A stretch of DNA of 64,000 nt from Rubellimicrobium arenae (GCF_017916275.1 NZ_JAFMST010000004.1:248001-312000); one strand, 5' to 3'; positions 40,519 to 50,488 are shown, counted from the first letter of the stretch. Notes: generated from the sequence alone by a model not told the origin. Translations and numbers: made by a program.

Positions 40519-42687
40519 TCAGTCCGCGCGGCCCGCGGACCAGAACATCGTCTCGCCCGGGCTGTCGTCGACGCCGTCGTTGTCGGTCACGAGCCAGATC
40601 GTTCCGTCCGGGCCGATGGTCAGGCCCTCGACCTTCTCCGGCACCGGGCCGCCGCCCTGCCCGAGGTCGGGCAGCAGGTCGCGCACGACCTCGCGCCGGA
40701 CCTCGGGCAGGTCGCCGCCCAGCGGGGCGGGCGCCAGGTCGGCCAGCGGCACCCGGGTCACGAGCTTGGTCACGGCCTCGGGGCCCATGTGGTTGTCGCG
40801 CTCGATGAGATAGGCCCAGTCGCCATGCACCGCGATCTCGGACAGGCCGACCCAGCCCTCGCCCGTGGGCTCGGCCTTCCGGTAGTGGACCGCGCCCCAG
40901 TCCTCGCGCTCGGGATCGTAGGCGACCAGCTTCACCGTATTCTCCGGGTCGTCGGCCCATTCGCGCTGCATGGCGAGCCAGAGCGTGCCGTCGATCACGG
41001 CGATGCCTTCGGCGCCGAAGCGGGTCTCGTGGGCGAGGAGCTCGGGCGGGAAGGCCACCTCCTCCTGGATCTCGCCCTCCGCGTCCACATGGAGGAGAGC
41101 GTGCGGCACGAGCCTGTCGCTGCGGCCCTCGCTGGCCAGCCAGAAGCCGCCTTCGCCGTCGGGCGCGATGCCCTCGAGGTCGAGCTTCTGCGCCGGGGCG
41201 CCGTTCCGGGTGACGGTGACCGCGCCGGTGATGCGGGCGGGAACCTGGGTCGCGTCGATCGTGTAGATGCGCGGCTGCATGGCATAGGCGCTGTCGCTGA
41301 CCGCGAACAGGCGGCCGGGCGCGTCCGGGTCCGCCGCCAGCCCCGACAGGGCCCCCCAGCCGGCCACCTCGGACGCGCCCTCCGAGGTGATCGTCGGGTA
41401 GGCGGGCGCCCCCTCTTCGCGCGCGAAGATCATGACATGCGCCCGGCCCAGGCCGTCGCCGCCCAGGTCCGTCTCGTTGGCGGTGGCGATGAGGCCGCGC
41501 TCGGGGAGGGCCACCAGGCCCTCGGGCCCGATGCCCGACGGCAGCATCTGGAGCAGCACGGGGCGGGCCGGGTCGGACACGTCGTAGACCGCCACCACCG
41601 AGGCGCGCTCGGATTCCACGAACACGAGCGGCGTGCCGTCGAAGGTGGCGAAGCCGATGGATTCGGGCTCGGCCCCCTTGGCGTCCGAGCGGCCCTCGGG
41701 GTAGTGGCCGATGCGGGCGACGGCCTGGTCGAAGCTCGCGCCGCTGTCCCAGACGACCTGGCCGTCGCGCGTCCAGATCGTCCAGCCGCGGCTGCCGCCG
41801 TCCATGTCGCCTTCGTTCGCGGTGGCGAAATGGGTGTCGTCGATCCACTTGACGCCATCGGGCTCGCGCGGGATGCCTTGCGCCGTGCCGTCGAAGCGGA
41901 TCGCGCCATCCTCGGCCGTGTCGATGCCCTCCAGATCCACGAGCCCGGCCGGGATGTCCGACAGGACCTGGCCGTCGCGGTCCAGCACGACGATGTGGTT
42001 GTTCTCCTGGAGGGTGACGACGATCTCACCCGCCGCGTTGATGTCCAGGTACTCGGGCTCGGGGTCCTCGGGGGCGATCTCGGCCAGGCCGGTCAGGTCG
42101 GCGCGGACCAGCCCGGCGCAGTCCACCTCGCCCGCCTCCAGCGGCAGGATCGCCACGAAGCCCGCCGGCATCTGCGGGACGCGCCCGTCGCCCGCATCCT
42201 CGTCGCGCTCGTTCTCGATGGCCACGGCCAGGAAGCTGCCGTCCCGCGCCAGGGCCACGCTGTCGGGCTGGCCGCCCAGGTCGCAGCGCGCCCGGACCTC
42301 GCCCGTGGCCATGTCCAGGCTGGCCAGGACGCCCGACGGCTGCACGTAGCTGTCCGAGGTGTTCACCGCGACATAGGCGGTGGCGTCCAGCACCGCGACC
42401 GAGGTCGGCTCCCCGTCCATGGCGACGTTGCCCCGGGGCCGGGGATGGGCGGGGTCGGCGATGTCCACCATCCCCACCACGCCCAGCGGGCTGTCGGTGT
42501 AGATCAGAGTCCGGCCATCCCCGCTTGCCGCGATGATCTCGGCCGACGTCTCGCGGCTGCGGTCCTCGCCATCCGCCATGTTGTCCGGCGTGGCAAAGCT
42601 GGCCACGCGGTTGAAGGCGGTCTCGGCCCCGGCTCCGGCCGCCATGAGCGCGAGAAGGGAGGTGAGGCAGGTCAGCTTGATGGGCAC
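40519..42687 (-). CDS. Exported phytase-like esterase with beta-propeller N-terminal part
   Basis: This 722-residue protein has a signal peptide (CLTSLLALMAAGAGAE) read from a GTG at 42687, with GGAG six bases upstream. About residues 25-400 look like a choice-of-anchor/WD-type propeller (VVGMVDIADPAHPR; EPTSVAVLDATAYVAV; GPEGLVALPERGLIATANE). The C-terminal 330 residues match the 'esterase-like activity of phytase' domain (LDLEGIAPDGEGGFWLASEG; FGAEGIAVIDGTLWLAMQ; EGWVGLSEIAV). A Pho box lies 47 bases upstream of the start. It probably releases phosphate from organic esters outside the cytoplasm; true phytase activity is inferred only from the family name. Confidence 0.82.
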   Translation of the reverse strand: MPIKLTCLTSLLALMAAGAGAETAFNRVASFATPDNMADGEDRSRETSAEIIAASGDGRTLIYTDSPLGVVGMVDIADPAHPRPRGNVAMDGEPTSVAVLDATAYVAVNTSDSYVQPSGVLASLDMATGEVRARCDLGGQPDSVALARDGSFLAVAIENERDEDAGDGRVPQMPAGFVAILPLEAGEVDCAGLVRADLTGLAEIAPEDPEPEYLDINAAGEIVVTLQENNHIVVLDRDGQVLSDIPAGLVDLEGIDTAEDGAIRFDGTAQGIPREPDGVKWIDDTHFATANEGDMDGGSRGWTIWTRDGQVVWDSGASFDQAVARIGHYPEGRSDAKGAEPESIGFATFDGTPLVFVESERASVVAVYDVSDPARPVLLQMLPSGIGPEGLVALPERGLIATANETDLGGDGLGRAHVMIFAREEGAPAYPTITSEGASEVAGWGALSGLAADPDAPGRLFAVSDSAYAMQPRIYTIDATQVPARITGAVTVTRNGAPAQKLDLEGIAPDGEGGFWLASEGRSDRLVPHALLHVDAEGEIQEEVAFPPELLAHETRFGAEGIAVIDGTLWLAMQREWADDPENTVKLVAYDPEREDWGAVHYRKAEPTGEGWVGLSEIAVHGDWAYLIERDNHMGPEAVTKLVTRVPLADLAPAPLGGDLPEVRREVVRDLLPDLGQGGGPVPEKVEGLTIGPDGTIWLVTDNDGVDDSPGETMFWSAGRAD

Positions 42688-42733
42688 GGGAGACTCCGAA
42701 GTCAGAACGGTCCCGCGAGCCTGCCCGTCCCGT

Positions 42734-42751
42734 GTGACAGGCGTGTGAAGG
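42734..42751 (-). promoter_or_regulatory. Pho box upstream of the phytase-like esterase gene
   Basis: On the minus strand this reads CCTTCAC-ACGC-CTGTCAC, differing from the phoA element only at one half-site base and in the linker. It ends 47 bases before the GTG start, the same geometry as at phoA. Confidence 0.75.
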
Positions 42752-42791
42752 GTCCATCGCCGCCGGAGGGCGGCATCACGGACAAGGCTGG

Positions 42792-42876
42792 TGGTGCCCG
42801 CGGCGGGACTCGAACCCGCACGGCCAGAGGCCAAGCGATTTTAAGTCGCTGATGTCTACCATTCCACCACGCGGGC
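42792..42876 (-). tRNA. tRNA-Leu, anticodon TAA
   Basis: The 85-base minus-strand sequence folds with acceptor GCCCGCG/CGCGGGC, a D-arm, anticodon stem AGCGA/TCGCT with loop CTTAAAA (anticodon TAA), a variable arm and the T-arm GCGGGTTCGAGTCCCGC. The 3' CCA is encoded. It reads UUA codons, which are rare in this GC-rich genome. Confidence 0.95.
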
Positions 42877-42918
42877 CGGCCCGGGCACCCTATCCGCCGC
42901 GACCTCCGGGCGAAAGGG

Positions 42919-43389
42919 TCAGCCGGAGGGAAACCCTTCCTCCTTGACCGTCTGCATCGCCACGTAGGTCGAGGTCGAGGCCACATGCGGCAGCGTCGAG
43001 ATGTGCTCGGCCAGGGCAGCGCGGTAGGTGGCCATCCCGCCCGTGCGGACCTTGAGCAGGTAGTCGAAGCTTCCCGCGATCATGTGGCAGGCCTCGATCT
43101 CGGGGATGCGGAGCACGGCGGCGTTGAAGGCGGCCAGGGCGCTTTCGCGGGTGTCCGACAGGCGCACCTCCACGAAGGCCACATGGTCCCGCCCCAGGAC
43201 CCCGGGATCGACCAGGGCGCGGTAGCCCCGGATCGCGCCCCGCGCCTCGAGCCGGCGCAGCCGCGCCTGCACCGGCGACTTGGACAGGCCGACGCGGCCC
43301 GCCAGGTCGGCGATGCTGATCCGCCCCTCGGCGGCGACGATCTCCAGTATCTTCCGGTCAAAGCCGTCCAGCGCAGGACGTTCGGACAT
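42919..43389 (-). CDS. putR: Lrp/AsnC family regulator of proline catabolism
   Basis: This 156-residue Lrp-type protein has an N-terminal helix-turn-helix (FDRKILEIVAAEGRISIADLAGRVGLSKSPV... region) and the RAM domain (ACHMIAGSFDYLLKV). It is transcribed divergently from putA across a 111-bp gap. In Rhodobacter and Agrobacterium this exact arrangement defines PutR, a proline-responsive activator of putA. That role is needed here because PutA lacks its own DNA-binding domain. The symbol rests on context plus family. Confidence 0.85.
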   Translation of the reverse strand: MSERPALDGFDRKILEIVAAEGRISIADLAGRVGLSKSPVQARLRRLEARGAIRGYRALVDPGVLGRDHVAFVEVRLSDTRESALAAFNAAVLRIPEIEACHMIAGSFDYLLKVRTGGMATYRAALAEHISTLPHVASTSTYVAMQTVKEEGFPSG

Positions 43390-43500
43390 CGTCGGGCTCC
43401 TCTTGCGGTCCGATCGCCTGATAACCCGCCCCAGACAAGGCGCAAGGCCCGTTCAGGATCTCCTATATAGAGGTCATCTCCCTTGCCGGATTCGACCCCG

Positions 43501-46500
43501 ATGACCCATCACGCCCCGCTCGCCACCACCTCCGATCTCGCCGCGCTCCGCGCCGTCGTGGATGACGGCACCCTCGCCCCCGAGGGTCCGCTCCTTGACC
43601 GTCTGGTCCGTCAGGCCGCCCTTTCGCCCGAGGCGCGCGCCGCCGTGGGCCGCCACGCCGCCGACCTCGTGCGCCGGATCCGCGAGGCCACGCGCCCTGG
43701 CCTCATGGAGGTGTTCCTGGCCGAGTACGGCCTGTCCACCGACGAAGGCGTGGCGCTCATGTGCCTGGCCGAGGCGCTGCTGCGCGTGCCCGACGCCGAT
43801 ACCATCGACGCCCTGATCGAGGACAAGATCACGCCGTCGGACTGGGGCCGGCATCTGGGGCAGTCGGCCTCCTCGCTGGTGAACGCCTCGACCTGGGCGC
43901 TGATGCTGACGGGCAAGGTGCTGGACGACGCGCCTCCGGGCGTGGCGGGCCGCCTGCGCGGCGCGATCCGCCGCCTGGGCGAGCCGGTGATCCGCGCCGC
44001 CGTGGGCCGGGCCATGAAGGAGATGGGCCGCCAGTTCGTTTTGGGCGAGACCATCGACGCCGCCCGCGCCCGCGCCAAGACGCAGGAGAACAAGGGCGTC
44101 ACCTACAGCTACGACATGCTGGGCGAGGCCGCGCGCACCGAGGCCGACGCCCGCGCCTATCACCTGTCCTATTCCCGCGCGATCAGCGCCATCGCGCAGG
44201 ACTGCACGCGCGGGTCGGTCGCGGCCAACCCCGGCATCTCGGTCAAGCTGTCCGCCCTGCACCCCCGCTACGAGGAGGCGCAGCGCGACCGCGTCATGGC
44301 CGAGCTGGTGCCGCGCCTGGGCTCGCTCTGCCACCTCGCCAAGGCGGCGGGCATGGGTCTCAACATCGACGCCGAGGAGGCCGAGCGCCTGTCGCTCTCC
44401 GCCGACGTGATCGAGGCGGTGCTGCGCGATCCCGGCCTTCGGGGCTGGGACGGCTTTGGCGTGGTGGTGCAGGCCTATGGCCGCCGCGCGGGCGCGATGA
44501 TCGACTGGCTGCATGCCCTGGCCGAACGCCTGGACCGCCGCATCATGCTGCGACTGGTCAAGGGCGCCTACTGGGATTCGGAAATCAAACGGGCACAGAT
44601 CGAGGGGCTGGAGGATTTTCCGGTCTTCACCTCCAAGACCTCTACGGACGTGAGCTACGTCGCCAATGCCCGCAAGCTGCTGTCGCTGACCGACCGGATC
44701 TATCCGCAGTTCGCGACCCACAACGCCCACACCGTGGCCGCCATCCTGCACATGGCGCGCGAGATGGGCGTGCCCGCGACCGCCTTCGAGTTCCAGCGCC
44801 TGCACGGCATGGGCGAGGCGCTGCACGAGATCAACCGCGCCACCGAGGGCACGGGCCTGCGGATCTATGCCCCGGTGGGCGCGCACCGCGATCTGCTCGC
44901 CTACCTCGTCCGGCGGCTGCTGGAGAACGGGGCCAACTCGTCCTTCGTGAACCGCATCGTGGATGAATCGATCCCGCCCGAGGAGGTCGTGCCGGACCCC
45001 TTTGAGGCCCGCCCAACCCGCACGATCCCGACCGGGGCCGAGCTGTTCCAGCCGCAGCGCCGCAATTCGCGCGGGCGGGACCTGTCCGACCGTCCGACGC
45101 TGGCGGGGATGGAGGCCGACCGCGGCCGCTTCCGCGACACGGCCTGGGACGCCGCGCCGATCCTCGCCGCCGGTCAGCCGACCGGTGCCATGCGCGATCT
45201 GCGCGAGCCCGCGACCGGCCGTCCTGTCGGCCGCGTGCAGGAGGCCGACGCCGCCACCGTCTCGGCCGCGATCGGGGCCGCGCGTCCCTGGACCGCGCCC
45301 CTGGCCGAACGCGCCGCGATCCTGAACCGCGCCGCCGACCTGTACGAGGCGAACGAGGGCGAGGTCCTGGCCCTTCTGGCCCGCGAGGCCGGCAAGACCG
45401 TCCCGGACTGCGTGGGCGAACTGCGCGAGGCCGTGGACTTCCTCCGCTACTACGCCGCCCAGGCCGACGGCGCCGAGGGCCAGGGCATCTGGGCCTGCAT
45501 CAGCCCCTGGAACTTCCCGCTCGCCATCTTCACAGGGCAGATCGCCGCTGCCCTGGTCATGGGCAACGCCGTGCTGGCCAAGCCCGCGCCGCAGACGCCG
45601 CTGATCGCCTTCCGCGCCGTCCAGTGGCTCCACGAGGCCGGCGTCCCGCCCGAGGCGCTGCAACTCCTCCCCGGCGGGGCGGAAACGGGGGGCGCGCTGA
45701 CCGCCGACCCGCGGCTTTCGGGCGCGGCCTTCACCGGCTCGACCGCGACGGCCCTGCGCATCCGGCAAGCGATGGCCCAGGGCCCGGCGGGCCGTCCGCT
45801 GATCGCGGAAACCGGCGGCATCAACGCCATGGTGGTGGATTCCACGGCGCTGCCCGAACAGGCGGTGCGCGACATCGTGGCCTCGGCCTTCCGCTCGGCC
45901 GGGCAGCGCTGCTCGGCGCTCCGCTGCCTTTACGTGCAGGAGGAGGTGGCCGAGCCCGTGCTCCACATGCTCCGGGGCGCGATGGAGGAGCTGCGGCCCG
46001 GCGATCCCTGGGACCTGTCGACCGACCTGGGCCCCGTCATCGACGCGCAGGCCCGCGACGGCATCCTAGCCCACATCGCCAAGGCCCGGTCCGAGAACCG
46101 CGTCATCGCCGAGCGCACGGTGCCCACGAGCGGCACCTTCATCGCCCCCACGGTGATCCGCGTGGCCGGCATCGGCGACATCGAGCGCGAGGTCTTCGGC
46201 CCCGTCCTCCATGTGGCGACCTACCGGGCGGCGGATCTCGACCGGGTGCTCGACGCGGTGAACGGCACCGGCATGGGGCTGACCTTCGGCTTCCATTCGC
46301 GGATCGACGACCGCGTGCAGCGGATCGTGGACCGGGTCCATGCCGGGAACCTGTACATCAACCGCAACCAGATCGGCGCGGTTGTGGGCTCCCAGCCCTT
46401 CGGCGGCGAAGGCCTGTCGGGCACGGGACCCAAGGCGGGCGGGCCGAACTACCTGCCCCGCTTCGGCACGCCGCCCGCCGCCGGGGAGGCCGGGTCCTGG

Positions 46501-46974
46501 ACCGGTCCCGAGGATGAGATCACCCTCGTCGCCCGCCTCCGCGAGGCCGACGGCGAAGCGATCCAGCCTCTGCCGCCCCGGAACATGCCGGGCCCGACCG
46601 GCGAATCGAACCGCCTGTCCCTGCGGCCGCGCGCCCCCTTCCTTTGCCTCGGGCCGGGTCCGGTCGCCGCCGGAACGCAGGCCGACGCCATCCGTGCGCT
46701 GGGCGGCCGCGCCGTCGCCGCGCAGGGCCGGGTCACGCCGGACACGCTGACCTCGCTCGTCCGGCTGGGCGGGGCAGTCTGGTGGGGCGACGCGGACACC
46801 GCCCGCGCCTACGAGCAGGCCCTCGCCGCCCGCGACGGCGCGATCCTGCCGCTGGTCACCGGGCAGCCCGAGGCGGGCCAGGTCCTGGCCGAGCGGCATG
46901 TCTGCATCGACACGACCGCCGCCGGCGGGAACGCGAGCCTGCTGGCCGGGACCGCGACCGGATCGGGGGTCTGA
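43501..46974 (+). CDS. putA: Bifunctional proline dehydrogenase / P5C (glutamate semialdehyde) dehydrogenase PutA
   Basis: This protein of about 1157 residues oxidises proline to glutamate in two steps. Residues about 180-480 form the FAD-dependent ProDH barrel (ISVKLSALHPRY; LRLVKGAYWDSEIK; FATHNAHT). Residues about 560-1010 form the NAD-dependent aldehyde dehydrogenase, with Glu in AETGGINA and the catalytic Cys in SAGQRCSALR. A short C-terminal domain follows. There is no N-terminal ribbon-helix-helix, so it is not autoregulatory. The start is uncertain: the ATG at 43501 lacks a ribosome site, while an in-frame TTG at 43483 has GAGG nine bases upstream. A TATATA box at 43464-43469 without a good -35 suits activation by PutR. 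Confidence 0.93.
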   Translation: MTHHAPLATTSDLAALRAVVDDGTLAPEGPLLDRLVRQAALSPEARAAVGRHAADLVRRIREATRPGLMEVFLAEYGLSTDEGVALMCLAEALLRVPDADTIDALIEDKITPSDWGRHLGQSASSLVNASTWALMLTGKVLDDAPPGVAGRLRGAIRRLGEPVIRAAVGRAMKEMGRQFVLGETIDAARARAKTQENKGVTYSYDMLGEAARTEADARAYHLSYSRAISAIAQDCTRGSVAANPGISVKLSALHPRYEEAQRDRVMAELVPRLGSLCHLAKAAGMGLNIDAEEAERLSLSADVIEAVLRDPGLRGWDGFGVVVQAYGRRAGAMIDWLHALAERLDRRIMLRLVKGAYWDSEIKRAQIEGLEDFPVFTSKTSTDVSYVANARKLLSLTDRIYPQFATHNAHTVAAILHMAREMGVPATAFEFQRLHGMGEALHEINRATEGTGLRIYAPVGAHRDLLAYLVRRLLENGANSSFVNRIVDESIPPEEVVPDPFEARPTRTIPTGAELFQPQRRNSRGRDLSDRPTLAGMEADRGRFRDTAWDAAPILAAGQPTGAMRDLREPATGRPVGRVQEADAATVSAAIGAARPWTAPLAERAAILNRAADLYEANEGEVLALLAREAGKTVPDCVGELREAVDFLRYYAAQADGAEGQGIWACISPWNFPLAIFTGQIAAALVMGNAVLAKPAPQTPLIAFRAVQWLHEAGVPPEALQLLPGGAETGGALTADPRLSGAAFTGSTATALRIRQAMAQGPAGRPLIAETGGINAMVVDSTALPEQAVRDIVASAFRSAGQRCSALRCLYVQEEVAEPVLHMLRGAMEELRPGDPWDLSTDLGPVIDAQARDGILAHIAKARSENRVIAERTVPTSGTFIAPTVIRVAGIGDIEREVFGPVLHVATYRAADLDRVLDAVNGTGMGLTFGFHSRIDDRVQRIVDRVHAGNLYINRNQIGAVVGSQPFGGEGLSGTGPKAGGPNYLPRFGTPPAAGEAGSWTGPEDEITLVARLREADGEAIQPLPPRNMPGPTGESNRLSLRPRAPFLCLGPGPVAAGTQADAIRALGGRAVAAQGRVTPDTLTSLVRLGGAVWWGDADTARAYEQALAARDGAILPLVTGQPEAGQVLAERHVCIDTTAAGGNASLLAGTATGSGV

Positions 46975-46981
46975 CCCTTCG

Positions 46982-47003
46982 GGCGGGGGCTCCGGCCCCC
47001 GCC
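46982..47003. terminator. Hairpin between convergent putA and soxG
   Basis: Nine-base arms GGCGGGGGC and GCCCCCGCC close on TCCG seven bases after the putA stop. It can end transcription from either side. Confidence 0.65.
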
Positions 47004-47028
47004 GTCCGACCCCTGCCTGGCGTCAGGC

Positions 47029-47577
47029 CTAGACGGCCCCCTGGCGGGCCGCGACGCGCCGCATCGCCTCGTCCAGCTCATGGACCAGCGTGCGCGCCAT
47101 GCTCCGCATCGCGAAGATCTCGTAGGCCCGGGGTTCGATGCGGATCAGCGTCACCGCCAGATGGTTGAGGAGCGTCCGCGCCGTCGCGCCCTCGGGAAAG
47201 GCCCCGTCGCGCAGGTCGATGGGCACGAGCCGGGCCAGCACCTCGCGGGCGGCCAGGCCCTCGAGCCGCAGGCAGGCCAGGCCGTCGCCCTGCTCCACCA
47301 CCGCCGCCAGCTCCGACAGGCCCTCCGGCACGGGCACTCCGACAAGGATCGCCCGTCCCGGCCCGGACCAGACCAGCCGCCCCTCGTTCATCCGCTGCAC
47401 CCGTCCGGGCGATGGCAGCGCCGCGCCGCCCAGCGCGCGGGACAACGCCGCCTCCTGCCCCCGGAACGGCGCGATCGAGGTGACGGGACCGGGATCGACC
47501 TCGGACAGATGGGCCGCGCCGATGGCCAGCGGCAGGCCCAGGCCCTGCGCGGGCGATATCGCCAGAAGCTTAACCAC
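47029..47577 (-). CDS. soxG: Sarcosine oxidase gamma subunit
   Basis: This 182-residue subunit has the GcvT-like gamma fold (RLVWSGPGRAILVG; EGLAAREVLARLVPIDL; TLIRIEPRAYEIFAMRSM). The GTG start overlaps the soxA stop. It is the last gene of soxBDAG; the heterotetramer converts sarcosine plus O2 and tetrahydrofolate to glycine, peroxide and methylene-THF in the cytoplasm. Confidence 0.88.
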   Translation of the reverse strand: MVKLLAISPAQGLGLPLAIGAAHLSEVDPGPVTSIAPFRGQEAALSRALGGAALPSPGRVQRMNEGRLVWSGPGRAILVGVPVPEGLSELAAVVEQGDGLACLRLEGLAAREVLARLVPIDLRDGAFPEGATARTLLNHLAVTLIRIEPRAYEIFAMRSMARTLVHELDEAMRRVAARQGAV

Positions 47578-50488
47578 GCATCCGCCCTCCCTCGGGGTCG
47601 AGGAACACCGGATCGGTGACCTCGCACAGCGTCTCGACCGACCGCATCGCGTCCACGAGCCGCACGACCTCGCCGTGCCGCGCCCGGCCTCCCTTCAGGA
47701 AGCCCAGCCCCAGCGAGGTGTCGAAGGACGGCGACCAGCAGACCGAGGTGACGTAGCCCTGCCCGTTCACGCGCGTCGCCGCCGCGTCCCGCCCGTACAG
47801 GTGCGCCCCGGCGGTGAGCTGCCCGCTCCGCGCGACCGGCCGCAGCCCCACGAGCTGCTCGCGGTCCTCCTCCAGCAGCCCCGGACGGCGCGACGCCGCC
47901 CAGCCCACGCAGTCCTTGGCCTTGGAGACCATGCGTTCCATCCCGATGTCGAAGGCGGTGGTGCGGCCGTGGATCTCGGCGTGGGTGATGAAGCCCTTCT
48001 CGATCCGCAGGACGTTCAGCGCCTCGAGGCCATAGGGGCCGCCGCCCAGCGACTCGGCCTGCGCCACCAGCAGCCGCCAGAGCGCCGCGCCGTGCCGCGC
48101 CGGCACCGCGACCTCGAAGGCCCGCTCGCCCGAGAAGGAGATGCGGAACACCCGCCCCCTCACCCCCATGACCTCGACCTCGGCGCAGCCCATGTAGGGC
48201 AGCGCGGCGTCCGACAGGTCGGCGTCCACGACGCTCTGGAGCAGCTCGCGCGACCAGGGGCCGGCGACCGAGAACTGGGCCCATTGCTCGGTCACCGACA
48301 GGACCTGCACGTCCAGGTCGGGCCGCAGCACCTGGGCCACGAAGTCGAGATGCCGCATGACCTGCGCCGCCGCGGCCGTGGTGGTGGTCATCAGGTAATG
48401 CCGGTCGCCCAGCCGCGCGGTGGTGCCGTCGTCCATGACGAAGCCGTCCTCGCGCAGCATCAGCCCGTAGCGCACCTTGCCCCGGGGCAGCGTGGAGAAG
48501 GTGTTGGCGTAAACGAAGTCCAGGAACGCCGCCGCGTCCGGCCCCTGGATGTCGATCTTGCCCAGCGTGGACACGTCGCAGACGCCCACCGCATGGCGCA
48601 CCATGTCCACCTCGCGGTCGCAGGCCTGCCGCCAGGTGGCCTCGCCCGGGCGGGGGAAATACGAGGGACGATACCACAGCCCCGCCTCGGTCATCGCCGC
48701 GCCGCGCTGGACGCTCGCCTCGTGGGAGGTGGTGAAGCGCTGCGGCGCAAAGCCCGCGCCCTGCCCGCCGGCCCCCAGCGCCGCGATGGGCACGGGCACG
48801 AAGGGCGGCCGGAAGGTGGTCGTCCCGGTCGCCGCGACGGGGCTGCCCAGCGCCTCCGCCAGCACCGCCATGGCGGGAAGGTTCGCGGTCTTGCCCTGGT
48901 CCGTCGCCATGCCCAGCGTCGTGTAGCGCTTCATGTGCTCGACGCTCTGGAAGCCTTCCTGGGCCGACAGGCGGATGTCCTTGACGGTGACGTCGTTCTG
49001 GAAGTCCACGAACTGGCGGCTGCCCTCGCCGACCGTGAAGGGCGCGACGGCGTGGGGGGCGTCCTCGGCCGCGGGCAGCTCCATCGGCGGGACCGTCCGC
49101 CCCAGGTCGCCCAGGACCTCGGCCGCGGCCCGAAGCCCGTCCGCCAGGCAGGCGGCGGTGGTCAGGCGGCCGGCCGCGCTGCCCGCGACCACCATCCCGG
49201 GCACCGCCCCGTCGCGGGGCCGGAAGGCCTGGAGCCGGTCGTCCCAGACGGGCTTCGCGCCCAGGTGGCAGGTCAGGTGCACCGAAGGCGTCCACCCGCC
49301 CGAGACGGCCAGGCAGTCCACCTCGAGCTCGCGCGGGCCGCCCAGGCCGTCCACCCGGATCGACCGGAGCCCGAGCCGGCCGGAGGTCCCGGTCACGCGC
49401 GCGCCGGTCAGCACCGGATAAGCGGCGCCCTCGACCCGGGCCTCGCCCCGCATGTCGATCAGCGCCGCGACCTTGAGCCCCGCCTGCGCGAGGTCCCGCG
49501 CCGTCCGGTGCGCGTCGTCGTTGTTGCCGTAGACCGCCACGCGCGGCCCCGCGACCACGCCCCAGCGGTTGAGATAGGCCCGCACCGCGCCCGCCAGCAT
49601 GATCCCGGGCCGGTCATTGTCCGGAAAGGCCAGGGGACGCTCGATGGCGCCCGCCGCCAGCACCGCCCGCCGCGCCACGATGCGCCAGAAGCACTCCTGC
49701 GGCAGGTCCGCCCGCGCGCGGCCATGCAGCCCCACCCGCTCAAGAGCGCCGTAGGTGCCGCCGTCATAGACCCCCGTCACGGCCGTCCGGGGCATGAGCC
49801 GGACGTTCGGCATCGCCGCCAGCTCCGCCAGCACGGATTCGGCCCAGAGATGCGGGGCGCGCCCGTCCACCGGGTCCGTCTCGGCCAGGAGCCGCCCGCC
49901 CATGCGCGACCCCTCGTCGGCCAGGATCACGTCCGCCCCGGCCCGGCCCGCCGCCAGCGCCGCCATCAGCCCCGCCGGCCCGGCCCCGATCACGAGGAGA
50001 TCGCAGAAGGCCCAGGCCTTTTCGAACGGGGCGCCGTCGGCCTTGCCCGACAGGTGGCCCAGGCCAGCGGCCCGGCGGATGAACGGCTCGTAGACCCGCT
50101 CCCAGAAGGGGCGCGGCCACATGAAGGTCTTGTAATAGAACCCCGCGCCCAGGAACGGGGCCAGGAGGTCGTTCACGCCCAGCGCGTCCAGCTCCAGCCG
50201 GGGCCAGGCGTTCTGGCTGCGCGCCGCCATCCCGTCCCAGATCTCCTGCACGGTGGCGCGGGTGTTGGGCACGCCCTCCACCGTGACCAGCGCGTTGGGC
50301 TCCTCGCTTCCCGCGCTCAGGACGCCGCGGGGGCGGTGGTACTTGAAGGAGCGCCCGACCAGCCGCACCCCCTCGCCCAGCAGGGCCGAGGCCAGCGTGT
50401 CCCCCTCCAGCCCGGAATAGCCGCGCCCGTCGAAGGTGAAGGGGATCACCCGCGCGCCCTGCGTCAGCCCCTTGTTCGCGACCCTCAT
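47570..50488 (-). CDS. soxA: Sarcosine oxidase alpha subunit
   Basis: This 972-residue subunit has, in order, a ferredoxin-like N-terminal domain (FTFDGRGYSGLEGDTLASALL; SFKYHRPRG), a dinucleotide-binding module (LLVIGAGPAGLMAALAAGRAG) for NAD, and from about residue 600 a glycine-cleavage T-protein fold that binds tetrahydrofolate and captures formaldehyde. Length is normal. Its ATG overlaps the soxD stop (ATGA) and its stop overlaps soxG, so the three are translationally coupled. Confidence 0.93.
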   Translation of the reverse strand: MRVANKGLTQGARVIPFTFDGRGYSGLEGDTLASALLGEGVRLVGRSFKYHRPRGVLSAGSEEPNALVTVEGVPNTRATVQEIWDGMAARSQNAWPRLELDALGVNDLLAPFLGAGFYYKTFMWPRPFWERVYEPFIRRAAGLGHLSGKADGAPFEKAWAFCDLLVIGAGPAGLMAALAAGRAGADVILADEGSRMGGRLLAETDPVDGRAPHLWAESVLAELAAMPNVRLMPRTAVTGVYDGGTYGALERVGLHGRARADLPQECFWRIVARRAVLAAGAIERPLAFPDNDRPGIMLAGAVRAYLNRWGVVAGPRVAVYGNNDDAHRTARDLAQAGLKVAALIDMRGEARVEGAAYPVLTGARVTGTSGRLGLRSIRVDGLGGPRELEVDCLAVSGGWTPSVHLTCHLGAKPVWDDRLQAFRPRDGAVPGMVVAGSAAGRLTTAACLADGLRAAAEVLGDLGRTVPPMELPAAEDAPHAVAPFTVGEGSRQFVDFQNDVTVKDIRLSAQEGFQSVEHMKRYTTLGMATDQGKTANLPAMAVLAEALGSPVAATGTTTFRPPFVPVPIAALGAGGQGAGFAPQRFTTSHEASVQRGAAMTEAGLWYRPSYFPRPGEATWRQACDREVDMVRHAVGVCDVSTLGKIDIQGPDAAAFLDFVYANTFSTLPRGKVRYGLMLREDGFVMDDGTTARLGDRHYLMTTTTAAAAQVMRHLDFVAQVLRPDLDVQVLSVTEQWAQFSVAGPWSRELLQSVVDADLSDAALPYMGCAEVEVMGVRGRVFRISFSGERAFEVAVPARHGAALWRLLVAQAESLGGGPYGLEALNVLRIEKGFITHAEIHGRTTAFDIGMERMVSKAKDCVGWAASRRPGLLEEDREQLVGLRPVARSGQLTAGAHLYGRDAAATRVNGQGYVTSVCWSPSFDTSLGLGFLKGGRARHGEVVRLVDAMRSVETLCEVTDPVFLDPEGGRMRG

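Noticed and set aside
43441-43480. Full sigma-70 promoter for putA
   Set aside because: Only a TATATA box is recognisable; no -35 hexamer fits, so only the box is mentioned under putA.
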